Below, piece after piece: positions 8,185-16,362 of a stretch of DNA of 64,000 nucleotides. Location: the NCBI RefSeq assembly GCF_026339955.1, contig NZ_JAPEPW010000002.1:1178001-1242000 (forward strand), written 5' to 3'. This DNA comes from Streptomyces sp. NBC_01549. Its GTDB lineage: Bacteria > Actinomycetota > Actinomycetes > Streptomycetales > Streptomycetaceae. Position 1 is the stretch's first letter, and the number at the start of each line of letters is the position of its first letter. The notes beneath the pieces were generated by a model. That model made no database searches. It saw only the letters and a program-made list of their open reading frames with translations, and was not told the origin of the DNA. The position numbers were made by a program, and so were the translations under genes.

Positions 8185-8813
8185 CCGGGGACAGGGACAG
8201 GACCGGGGACAGGACCGGGGGCCGGGACAGGATCGGTAGCCCGGACAGGGACAAGGCCAGGCTCCAGGCCTGGGGCGGGTACGGGAAGAGGCCACCGGTC
8301 ATGGTGGTCCTGGGCGTGTCGGGGTCCGGGAAGACCACCTTCGGCAAGGCCCTCGCCGAGCAACTGCGCCTGTCCTTCGTCGAAGGCGACGACTTCCATC
8401 CCGCCGCGAACATCGCGAAGATGACCGCGGGCCATGCCCTGGACGACGCCGACCGCGCGCCCTGGCTGCGTGCCCTCGCCGGCCGCGTCCGTCGCGCCGT
8501 CGGGGCCGGTGAGGGACTCGTCCTCGCCTGTTCCGCCCTCAAGCGCGCCTACCGCGACGAGCTCCGGGAGGCCGGGGGCCCGGCGCTCCGCTACCTGTAC
8601 CTCGCTCTGGACCGGGAGACGGCCCGGGAGCGCGTGTCGCGGCGCATCGGCCACTTCATGCCAGCCGGGCTGGTCGACTCCCAGTTCGAAACGCTGGAGC
8701 CGTTGGAGCCGGACGAGCCGGGCATGACCCTGGACGCCACGGCCGCCCTTCCGGCGAATATCGCCCGGGTACGGGCAGCCGCCGAGCGCTGCGCCAAACA
8801 CCCGGGCCAATGA
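8181..8813 (+). CDS. gntK: Gluconokinase
   Basis: 210 residues. Phosphorylates D-gluconate to 6-phosphogluconate, feeding the pentose-phosphate pathway. The P-loop GVSGSGKT is at residues 45-52, followed by the family's EGDDFHP, DDADRAPWL, CSALKRAYRD and GHFMP motifs. The first about 35 residues are an unusual Asp/Arg/Gly-rich extension encoded by degenerate GGGACAGG repeats, so translation might also begin further in. It overlaps cydB by four bases. With the SDR dehydrogenase upstream it suggests glucose to gluconate to 6-phosphogluconate linked to bd-oxidase expression. Confidence 0.9.
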   Translation: MTGDRDRTGDRTGGRDRIGSPDRDKARLQAWGGYGKRPPVMVVLGVSGSGKTTFGKALAEQLRLSFVEGDDFHPAANIAKMTAGHALDDADRAPWLRALAGRVRRAVGAGEGLVLACSALKRAYRDELREAGGPALRYLYLALDRETARERVSRRIGHFMPAGLVDSQFETLEPLEPDEPGMTLDATAALPANIARVRAAAERCAKHPGQ

Positions 8814-8874
8814 GGGATCGGGCGCTCAGGAGCACGGCGACGTCTCCGGTCCGTGGCGTGGGACCCCCAAGTCC

Positions 8875-9074
8875 CTACTCCGTCGCGTCCAGCGCGGCGA
8901 GCACGGCCGGCACCGGGATCCGCCGGGAGGCGACCAGCTGCGCACCGCCGCGGCGCAGGACGGTGGCGAAGGGGGCCGCCCACAGGTTCTCGTAGACCAT
9001 ATAACTCCGCCGGACCGCTGCCACCCGATCGGGCCCATTTCGACGAATTCATCGCGCACGGCTGAATCGCTCAC
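8875..9074 (-). pseudogene. Small unidentified protein, frame broken once
   Basis: A start at 9074 gives MSDSAVRDEFVEMGPIGWQR before the frame drifts into Arg/Pro-rich sequence. One extra G near 9006-9012 (CCGGCGG to CCGGGCGG) joins it to MVYENLWAAPFATVLRRGG and LVASRRIPVPAVLAALD, ending at a TAG at 8875. The joined product is about 66 residues and looks like a real compact protein, but no family was recognised. It is the only coding-looking sequence in the gap 8814-9275. Either a fresh pseudogene or a sequencing deletion. Confidence 0.5.
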
Positions 9075-9275
9075 GGCTTCACCTCTGGGTGTTCATGGAA
9101 TTCCCCCTGCCCCCCGAATGACCTGTCCCGAAATGACCTGCCGCCGAATGCGCTCGCATCCACTGACCCGAATTCCATTGCAGCATCGGACGGAAAGCGC
9201 CGCACCCCGCGGCGGCATTCACCCGCCGGGCCGGTCCGGGTCGCGGGATCGGACGCGTACGCCTCTCCTGTAACC

Positions 9276-10679
9276 ATGATGAGCAGCCCGCCTCCACCGG
9301 ACCCGGACGAGAAGCCCCCCGAACCGTCCGGCGGGCAGCGGCACTCGGCACGGGAGCGCAACGAACTGGACGAGCTGCGGCACCGGGTGAGCGCCCTGGA
9401 GAGCGGCGGGCCGCCGGGGGCCGCGCGGCACCACTGGCTCCGCTCGACGGGTTCGGTCCTGCTGATCCTCCTCGCCGCGCTGCTGTCCTTGCCTGCCGTC
9501 GTCGCGGTCTGGGCGAACAGCATCGTCCGGAACACGGACCGCTATGTCGCCACCGTGGGGCCGTTGGCGAGCGATCCGGCGGTGCAGAAGGCGGTCACCA
9601 ACCGGGTCACCACCGCGGTTCTGGCGCGGATCGACGTGGACGCGCTGGTCAAGGACCTGGAGCGGGCGGCCTCGGAGAAGGGTGCTCCGCCGAGGGTCGC
9701 CAAGCTGCTCGGCGACCTGGACGGCCCGATCACCAGCGGCCTGAAGAGCCTGGTCGGTGACACCGTGCAGCGGGTGGTCTCCAGCAAGGCCTTCGACACC
9801 GTCTGGGTGGACGCGAACCGCCGGGCCCACAGCGCGCTGGACAAGGCCCTCACGGGCAACGCCACCGGTGCGGTGTCCGCCAAGAACGGTCAGGTCACCA
9901 TCGACGTGGCACCGATCGTGGCCCAGGTCAAGGACCGACTGGTCAGCGCCGGATTCAAGCCGGCCGCTCGGATCCCGGCCGTCCACACGGACTTCGTGGT
10001 GTTCGAGTCCAAGGACATCGGCAAGGTCAAGACGTATCTGAGAGTGCTGGACATCATCGGCGGCTGGCTCCCCGTCATCGCCGTGCTGATCGCCGCCGTG
10101 GGCGTGTACCTGGCCGTCAACCGCCGCCGGGCCCTGATCGGGGCCGCGCTCGGGGTGTTCGCCGCGATGCTCGTACTCGGCATCGCCCTCGCCCTAGCCC
10201 GGGCGATCTACCTCGACCACCTGCCCGTCGGGGCCTCCGAGGACGCCGCCGCCGTGGTGTTCGACTCGCTGGTCAGGTTTCTGCGCGCGGGTGTACGCGC
10301 GGTCAGCGCGCTCGCGCTCGTGACGGCCGTCGGTGCCTTCCTCGTCGGGCCGTCCCGGATCGCCGTCCTCATCCGCACGGGCTGCCGCCGGGGCATCGGC
10401 GCCCTGCGCGACGTCACCGTGTCGGCGGGGCTCCCGCTGGGCGCGGTCGGCCGGTTCGTGCACCGCTTCAAGCGGTGGATCGGCGCCGCGATCCTGGCGG
10501 TCGCCGCGGTCGTGCTGTTCACCTGGAGCTACCCGACCACGTGGGTCGTGGTGTGGACCGTGGTGATCGTGCTGGTCGCCTTCGCGATCCGCGAGTTCCT
10601 GGACACCGGCCCCGCTGGGACGGCGGCCGCTTCACCTCCGTCCCCTCCCGCGCCGTCCGCCCCTACACCGTCCGCCTGA
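9276..10679 (+). CDS. Conserved integral membrane protein of unknown function
   Basis: 467 residues. A Pro/Glu-rich cytoplasmic start containing a short coiled-coil-like ELDELRHRVSALE is followed by a first membrane helix (about residues 57-85), a long extracellular domain of about 170 residues (NSIVRNTDRYVATVGPLA and onward), then a cluster of membrane helices and a Pro/Ser-rich tail. The layout with one large external loop is seen in many Streptomyces membrane proteins without known function. Its 3' end overlaps the convergent DUF389 gene by 17 bases. Confidence 0.8.
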   Translation: MMSSPPPPDPDEKPPEPSGGQRHSARERNELDELRHRVSALESGGPPGAARHHWLRSTGSVLLILLAALLSLPAVVAVWANSIVRNTDRYVATVGPLASDPAVQKAVTNRVTTAVLARIDVDALVKDLERAASEKGAPPRVAKLLGDLDGPITSGLKSLVGDTVQRVVSSKAFDTVWVDANRRAHSALDKALTGNATGAVSAKNGQVTIDVAPIVAQVKDRLVSAGFKPAARIPAVHTDFVVFESKDIGKVKTYLRVLDIIGGWLPVIAVLIAAVGVYLAVNRRRALIGAALGVFAAMLVLGIALALARAIYLDHLPVGASEDAAAVVFDSLVRFLRAGVRAVSALALVTAVGAFLVGPSRIAVLIRTGCRRGIGALRDVTVSAGLPLGAVGRFVHRFKRWIGAAILAVAAVVLFTWSYPTTWVVVWTVVIVLVAFAIREFLDTGPAGTAAASPPSPPAPSAPTPSA

Positions 10680-11625
10680 CCTCGCGCCGGTTCCGGCGTT
10701 CGCTCACCCGCCGCCACATCGTCCGCTGGATCTTGAGCGTGCCGGTCCCGACCACGATCAGTACGACGATGTTGAGCAGCAGTTGGAGCAGCGAACCCCA
10801 GGCCTCGTCCCAGCTGGTGAACGCGCACGAGACCCCGATGTCGGCCCCGGCCGGAATGGTCGTCACCGAGATGAAGACGCCGAGCAGCGCGCTGGTCCGG
10901 GCCTCGGCCAGCGAGACGATGCCGACGACGCCGGCCAGCACCGCCACCACGGCCGAGAAGAAGTTGGGGGTGTTGATCAGGTTCGAGACGGGCCTGACAC
11001 CCAGTTCGAAGGCCCTCGGCTGCAGTTCGAAGCCCCGGACGAGCAGCGAGAAGAGGAAGGTCGCTGCGACGGCCAGCGCGAAGCCCACGAGCAGGGCCAT
11101 GAGGCCCTGCCGGATGCGCGGCCGGGAGCCGTGGTCGATCGCGAGGGCGACGCTGGTGATGGCGCCGTACTCGGGTCCGACGACCATGGCCGCGACGATG
11201 AGGATCTGGGAGTTGGTGATGATGCCCACCGCGCCGATGAGCCCGGCGATGACCAGGAAGAGATAGAAGCTCGGGGGGTATCTGCCCTCGGCCCGGATCC
11301 GCGCCTCCACCTGCGCCCACACCGGTGCGCGCGGCAGGGCCCCCAACTGCTCGGCCCCGGTCCTCGCGGCGTGTTCCGAGAACACCGTGTCCACCGGCTC
11401 GAGGACGATGGAGCCGCGGCGTTCAAGCCCCAGGTCCCGCAGGCCGCGCAACACCTCGTTCGCGGCTCCGGTCAGGACGTCGCACTCGACGGCGTCACCG
11501 TCGGGGTTGCGCACACTGCCCGTCTGAAGGACCACGTTCAAGGCGCACGGCTCGCCGCCCAGCAGGGCCATGGTGCGTTCCGTGAGGTCCGGCGGGCACA
11601 CCGCGCGGACATGGATCATGTCCAT
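10663..11625 (-). CDS. DUF389 membrane protein
   Basis: 320 residues. An N-terminal soluble ferredoxin-like part (MDMIHVRAVCPPDLTERT) of about 100 residues is followed by six predicted membrane helices containing the DUF389/TIGR00341 signatures IITNSQILIVAAMVVGPEY, INTPNFFSAVVA and SVTTIPAGADIGV. The biochemical role of DUF389 is not established. It is convergent with the preceding membrane-protein gene; their coding ends overlap, so one transcript is antisense to the end of the other. Confidence 0.87.
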   Translation of the reverse strand: MDMIHVRAVCPPDLTERTMALLGGEPCALNVVLQTGSVRNPDGDAVECDVLTGAANEVLRGLRDLGLERRGSIVLEPVDTVFSEHAARTGAEQLGALPRAPVWAQVEARIRAEGRYPPSFYLFLVIAGLIGAVGIITNSQILIVAAMVVGPEYGAITSVALAIDHGSRPRIRQGLMALLVGFALAVAATFLFSLLVRGFELQPRAFELGVRPVSNLINTPNFFSAVVAVLAGVVGIVSLAEARTSALLGVFISVTTIPAGADIGVSCAFTSWDEAWGSLLQLLLNIVVLIVVGTGTLKIQRTMWRRVSERRNRREVRRTV

Positions 11626-11754
11626 CCGGACCTCCGCGTTTCGGTGCGGTGCGCCGGCGCGTGACGTGGACGGGTCGCTCCTTCATTAACGCGGCGGCAC
11701 CTGCCCCAGGCAACTCGGCGTGCCGGAATGCGGCTTCTGTCGGAGGCTGGGGAC

Positions 11755-12687
11755 ATGCCGATGCCCGACGAGCTGAGCGAGGCCGAGTTCCGGTCGCTCT
11801 ACCGCCAACTGCGCGGCACGGCCCCCGGGGGCGGCACGCGCCGGGGCGCCCTGGACATGATCACGGCGGAACAGGTGCTGGCGGCCATCCGCGAGGTGCG
11901 GTCGGGTCGTACGGTGTCGCTCGCCGCCCCCGTGGAGACCCGTACCGAGCCCGACGACGCCGAACCGGCCGAGCACGGGCTCACCGCTCCGGCCGGCGGC
12001 GAACCGGACCCCAAGGGCCTGGACTTCGCGCGGGACCGCTTCGCCATGAACGTTCACGGCGATGTGGACAGTCACCTCGACGCGCTGTGCCATGTCATCT
12101 ACGACGGCACGCTGCACGGCGGCATACCGGCGGCGGACGCGCTGTCGCCGGAGGGCGCGAGCGTCCTGTCCGTCGAGCTGGCCCATGACGGCATCGTCGG
12201 ACGCGGGGTCCTCCTCGACATACCCCGGGTGCACGGCGTCTCCTGGCTCGAACCCGGTCGGAATGTGACCGCCGAGGACCTGGCCGCCGCCGAGACCCGG
12301 CAGGGGCTGCGGGTCCGCCGGGGCGACATCCTGCTCGTACGGGTCGGACACCGCCGGCGCCGCGAGGAGCTGGGCCCCTGGGACGTGGCCGCCGCCCGTG
12401 CCGGACTCCATCCGACCGCGATGGAGTTTGTGGCCGACCGGGAGGTGGCGGTGCTCGGCAGTGACGGCAACAACGACACGGCCCCGAGCGCGGTGCGAGG
12501 CATCGCGTTCCCGGTGCATGTGCTCGCCGTCCACGCCATGGGACTGCATCTGCTCGACTATCTGCGGTTCGAGGACCTCGCGCCGATCTGCGCGCGGGAA
12601 GGCCGCTGGTCGTTCCTGTGCGTGATCGCCCCGCTCCGGCTGCCCGCGGCCACCGGCTCCCCCGTCAATCCCCTGGCGATCCTGTGA
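11755..12687 (+). CDS. Cyclase / kynurenine formamidase-like metal hydrolase
   Basis: 310 residues of the PF04199 cyclase family, metal-dependent hydrolases that include kynurenine formamidase and isatin hydrolase. The metal-binding signature is seen as HGDVDSHLDALCH (family HxGTHxDxPxH), and GIVGRGVLLDIP, RRGDILLVRVG and HVLAVHAMG match other family blocks. The usual GTH is replaced by VDSH, a variant seen in longer cyclase-family members. ATG 11755 has CGGAGG at 11741-11746. Substrate not predictable; no tryptophan-catabolism genes are adjacent. Confidence 0.8.
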   Translation: MPMPDELSEAEFRSLYRQLRGTAPGGGTRRGALDMITAEQVLAAIREVRSGRTVSLAAPVETRTEPDDAEPAEHGLTAPAGGEPDPKGLDFARDRFAMNVHGDVDSHLDALCHVIYDGTLHGGIPAADALSPEGASVLSVELAHDGIVGRGVLLDIPRVHGVSWLEPGRNVTAEDLAAAETRQGLRVRRGDILLVRVGHRRRREELGPWDVAAARAGLHPTAMEFVADREVAVLGSDGNNDTAPSAVRGIAFPVHVLAVHAMGLHLLDYLRFEDLAPICAREGRWSFLCVIAPLRLPAATGSPVNPLAIL

Positions 12688-12700
12688 CGTCCGGTCAGGG

Positions 12701-13345
12701 TCAGGTGGTCAGCTGGTAGATGCTCTTGCCCACCAGCCACAACCCCAGCAGCAGGCACACCGTCACGATCGCCTGGTCCTGATGGCCCTCCAGCCACGTC
12801 CGCAGCCGCCCGAGCCGTACGCGGGCCGAGTCGGGGGCGAAGGTCGCGTAGATCTCCATGGCCAGCAGGCTGGAGCTGGCCAGCAGGCAGTAGCCCATCA
12901 ACGCCGCGTACGAGGCGACGTGGGAGAGGTCCGCCTCCACCGCGGTGGCGGCACCGGCGGCCACCAGCCCCCAGGGCTGGAGGAACAGCGCCAGTCCGGC
13001 CGCCGTCCATGGGGAGATCCGGTCGAGCCGGGACATCATCCCGGGGGACTTGTGCCGCCTGCCCCTCCTGCGGCGGGTGCGCTCCCCGTACCAGACGAGG
13101 CCGACGCCGATGGCCAGTTTGGCGGCCAGGGCGGCCGTGGAGGGCGATGACTTGGGCGGCGGCGGTTTCCCGCCGGTCATCAGCAGCACGACGGCGATGA
13201 TCGCGACGAAACTGGCCAGCCAGGTGAGGACGAAGGCCAGTCCGTTCCAGATACCTCCCCGCGCGGACAGCACCAGCACGAACGCGGTGACCGAGAACGG
13301 GTTCACGGCGATCGCCAGACCGATGAGGACCAAGTCAAGGACCAT
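12701..13345 (-). CDS. GAP/Sap (sulfolipid-addressing-like) family membrane protein
   Basis: 214 residues with six hydrophobic segments and a basic cytoplasmic loop (GERTRRRRGRRHKS). The N-terminal LIGLAIAVNPFSVTAFVLVL and the central GLALFLQPWGLVAAG match the family related to mycobacterial Sap, a membrane protein implicated in glycolipid handling. Its role in Streptomyces is unknown. Start ATG 13345 lacks a strong ribosome site. It converges on the cyclase gene with only 13 bases between the stop codons. Confidence 0.78.
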   Translation of the reverse strand: MVLDLVLIGLAIAVNPFSVTAFVLVLSARGGIWNGLAFVLTWLASFVAIIAVVLLMTGGKPPPPKSSPSTAALAAKLAIGVGLVWYGERTRRRRGRRHKSPGMMSRLDRISPWTAAGLALFLQPWGLVAAGAATAVEADLSHVASYAALMGYCLLASSSLLAMEIYATFAPDSARVRLGRLRTWLEGHQDQAIVTVCLLLGLWLVGKSIYQLTT

Positions 13346-13584
13346 CGCTGCCCCCGCACGGCCGGGCCGGGCTCGGGGCGGCGCCGGATGCGCGCATGGC
13401 CCCATCGTCACCGCTCCCGCCCGCCCCCACAATTCAGCGGTGGCGTCCGGAACTCCTCGGGCGGCCTCTCCCCCCGTACGGTGCAACGGCGCTCGCGCCG
13501 CAGGCGGGCGGCCCCACGGGACGGCACCCTGGTGGCGTGGTCACGCCTCGGGGCGTGGAGACCAGTCCCGACCCGGGGAGCGGA

Positions 13585-14478
13585 ATGCGCGCAGGCAGAG
13601 GATCCGGCTCGCCCACCGATGGCAGGGCGGACCGCCTGCGCGGGCGGGCGGCGGAGCTGGGGGCGCGACTGCGGCGGCTGCGCGCCACCGTCGAGGAGCG
13701 GTTCCCGGTGATCACTCGCCTCACCTCGCACCTGATCGCGGTGAACCTGCTGGATTCGGCGACCCGGCTCGCGGCCCAGGTCTTCCTGACCGCGGTTCCA
13801 CTGATCTTCGTGGTCGCCTCCTTCGCCCCCCGGGCGGTGCGCGAGGAGTTCCTCTCCTCCCTGCACGACGTCTTCGGTATCAACGGCTCCTCCGAACAGG
13901 AGCTGAAGAAGGTCTTCGCCGCCGATCCCGAGGAGCTGCAGCAGAGCGCCGGAGTGGTCAGTTCGCTGATGGTGCTGCTCTCCGCCACCGCGTGCAGCCG
14001 GGCGATGCAGCGCCTGTGCCAACGCGCCTGGCGGCTGCCGAGTGCGAGCGCGCGGATCGCCGCCTGGAGATGGCTCGTGTGGATCGCGGCCTGGCTGGTC
14101 ATCCTCGCCCTGCAGGGACCGCTGCGCACCGGATTCGGCGCGGGGGCGTGGCTGGGCGTGCCGCTCCAGCTGGTCGCTCAGGTGGGCGTCTGGTGGTGGA
14201 CCCAGCACCTGCTGCTGGCCGCGCGCGTCCCCTGGCTGCCCCTGCTGCCCGGCGCGCTCCTGACCGGGGTGGCCATGACCGCGCTCTCGGTGGTCGCCAA
14301 GCTGTACGTGCCCACCGCGCTCAACCGCAGCCTGGACCGCTACGGGTCACTGGGTGCGGTCTTCACGGTGCTGTCATGGCTGATCGGGCTCTGTGTCGTC
14401 ATCGCCGCCGGTATCACCGCCGGCGCGGTCATCGCGCGGGAACGCGCCGTGTCCCGACGCCTCGGCTCACCCGAATAG
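13585..14478 (+). CDS. YihY/BrkB (ribonuclease BN-like) membrane protein
   Basis: 297 residues. After an Arg-rich cytoplasmic start, LTSHLIAVNLLDSATRLAAQ leads into multiple membrane helices of the YihY/virulence-factor BrkB family; the C-terminal LNRSLDRYGSLGAVFTVLSW block is characteristic. The old name ribonuclease BN for this family is a misassignment, and transport or membrane-integrity roles have been proposed. ATG 13585 is preceded by GGGGAG. The next gene starts about 80 bases on. Confidence 0.8.
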   Translation: MRAGRGSGSPTDGRADRLRGRAAELGARLRRLRATVEERFPVITRLTSHLIAVNLLDSATRLAAQVFLTAVPLIFVVASFAPRAVREEFLSSLHDVFGINGSSEQELKKVFAADPEELQQSAGVVSSLMVLLSATACSRAMQRLCQRAWRLPSASARIAAWRWLVWIAAWLVILALQGPLRTGFGAGAWLGVPLQLVAQVGVWWWTQHLLLAARVPWLPLLPGALLTGVAMTALSVVAKLYVPTALNRSLDRYGSLGAVFTVLSWLIGLCVVIAAGITAGAVIARERAVSRRLGSPE

Positions 14479-14561
14479 ACCAACTCGCCGGGGTTATCCC
14501 CCAGAGATATCTTGGACGTCGGGGCAGATGCCCACGCTGGGCAGTGGGGACGGTGGCCTGC

Positions 14562-16154
14562 ATGACCGAGGCGCAGCATTACGACGTCATCGTTGTCGGC
14601 ACCGGTGCGGGTGGTGGCACGATCGCCCACCGACTGGCGCCCACGGGGAAACGAATTCTCCTTCTCGAACGCGGGGACTATCTTCCTCGTGAACGCGACA
14701 ACTGGGATTCCACCGCCGTCTTCGTCAAAGGGAAATACCGCGCACCGGAATTCTGGTACGACAAACACGGAAACCAGTTCCCGCCCGAGGTCAATTACTA
14801 CGTGGGCGGCAACACCAAGTTCTACGGCGCCGCGCTCTTCCGTATGCGTCCCGAGGACTTCGGCGAGCTCCGCCACCACGACGGCCTCTCCCCCGCCTGG
14901 CCGCTGAGCTACGAGGAACTCGAGCCGTACTACACCCAGGCCGAGCACCTCTACCTCGTCCACGGCCGGCACGGCGAGGATCCGACCGAGGGTCCCACCA
15001 GCGCCCAGTACGCGTATCCGCCGGTCCAGCACGAGCCGCGCATCCAGCAACTGAGCCACGACCTGGAGAAGCAGGGACTGCACCCCTTCCACCTGCCGAT
15101 CGGGGTGAACCTCACCCAGGACGACCGGGGCCGGGCCACCCACGCCAGCGCCTGCATCCGCTGCGACCGTGTCGACGGCTTCCCCTGCTTGGTCGGCGCG
15201 AAGTCCGACACGCAGGTCATCTGTGTCGACCCCGCCCTGGAACACGACAACGTCGAGATGGTCACCCACGCGGACGTGCGGCGCCTGAAGACGGACCCGA
15301 CCGGCCGCAGCGTCACCTCGGTCGTCGCGACGGTCGGGAACGGGGGCGGCGAGGGCTCGACCGTGCAGTTCAGCGCGGACATCGTGGTCGTCGCCTGCGG
15401 CGCCGTCAACTCCGCCGTCCTGCTGCTGCGTTCGGCGAACGAACGGCATCCGCGGGGCCTGGCCAACAGCTCGGACGTCGTGGGCCGGCACTACATGCGG
15501 CACAACAACCTCGCCCTGATGGCCGTGTCCAAGGAACCGAACGACACCAGGTTCCAGAAAACCCTGGCCGTGCACGACTGGTACCTGGGATCCGACGACT
15601 GGGAGTACCCCCTCGGCGGCATCCAGATGCTCGGCAAGTCCGACTCCGAACAGATCCACGGCGAGGCGCCCCGCTGGGCCGGAGCCGTCTGTCCCGACAT
15701 GCCCTTCGAGGTACTGGCCCACCACGCGGTCGACTTCTGGCTGTGCGGCGAGGACCTGCCCGCGCCCGACAACCGCGTCACCCTGGACCAGGACGGCGGC
15801 ATCCACCTGGCCCTCGACGAGAAGAACAACATCGCCGGGCTGAACCGCCTGCGGCACAAACTGCGGGGCATGCTCAGCCACCTGGGCATGCACGAACACC
15901 ATCTCCTGTCGCACAGCATCTACCTGCACAAGGGCATGCCCATCGGCGCCACGGCGCATCAGGCGGGCACCGTCCGCTTCGGCCACGACCCCGCCGACTT
16001 CGCCCTCGACGTCGACTGCAAGGCCCACGACCTCGACAACCTGTACGCCGTCGACACGAGCTTCTTCCCGAGCATCGGAGCGGTCAATCCCTCCCTGACG
16101 GCCATGGCCAACGCCCTGCGTGTCGGTGATCGCATCGCGGACCGACTGCCATGA
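14562..16154 (+). CDS. GMC-family FAD oxidoreductase
   Basis: 530 residues. The Rossmann FAD motif VGTGAGGGTIAHRLAPTGK lies near residues 11-30, the adenine-side acid in LLLERG, and the C-terminal GMC_oxred_C block around SFFPSIGAVNPSLTAMAN near the end. A cysteine-containing loop (CIRCDRVDGFPC) resembles oxidoreductases of the choline/cellobiose dehydrogenase-like type. It probably oxidises an alcohol or sugar; substrate unknown. Its stop codon overlaps a possible following ATG, and the GH15 glycosidase gene lies just beyond, hinting at linked sugar metabolism. Confidence 0.88.
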   Translation: MTEAQHYDVIVVGTGAGGGTIAHRLAPTGKRILLLERGDYLPRERDNWDSTAVFVKGKYRAPEFWYDKHGNQFPPEVNYYVGGNTKFYGAALFRMRPEDFGELRHHDGLSPAWPLSYEELEPYYTQAEHLYLVHGRHGEDPTEGPTSAQYAYPPVQHEPRIQQLSHDLEKQGLHPFHLPIGVNLTQDDRGRATHASACIRCDRVDGFPCLVGAKSDTQVICVDPALEHDNVEMVTHADVRRLKTDPTGRSVTSVVATVGNGGGEGSTVQFSADIVVVACGAVNSAVLLLRSANERHPRGLANSSDVVGRHYMRHNNLALMAVSKEPNDTRFQKTLAVHDWYLGSDDWEYPLGGIQMLGKSDSEQIHGEAPRWAGAVCPDMPFEVLAHHAVDFWLCGEDLPAPDNRVTLDQDGGIHLALDEKNNIAGLNRLRHKLRGMLSHLGMHEHHLLSHSIYLHKGMPIGATAHQAGTVRFGHDPADFALDVDCKAHDLDNLYAVDTSFFPSIGAVNPSLTAMANALRVGDRIADRLP

Positions 16155-16340
16155 CCACGAACCACCCGACCGACGGCGACACTCCCGGGACCGGACCGAC
16201 GGCGTCGACGCGGCTTCCACGTACGGCAGTCGCGGGACTGGAAGGGCATCGCCGAGCGCTGTGCCGACCAGAACGAGCAGCACCACCGGGCACTCGTCGA
16301 CGCCGTCCGTTCCGGGCGGGTCAAGGCTGAAGCCGCCTGA
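16151..16340 (+). pseudogene. Short coding remnant between GMC and GH15 genes, frame broken
   Basis: An ATG overlaps the GMC stop codon (ATGA) and begins MTTNHPTDGDTPG, but the convincing coding sequence at the 3' end, GFHVRQSRDWKGIAERCADQ followed by NEQHHRALVDAVRSGRVKAE, is in another frame with a TGA at 16338. A shift in the intervening GC-rich stretch would give a roughly 60-residue protein. No family recognised. Confidence 0.4.
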
Positions 16341-16362
16341 CAGGCCTGACAAGGAGAGCAGC

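Noticed and set aside
10543..11664. Long rightward frame opposite the DUF389 gene
   Set aside because: Composition is Asp/Gly/Arg-rich with no domain; it mirrors the third-position bias of the real leftward gene.
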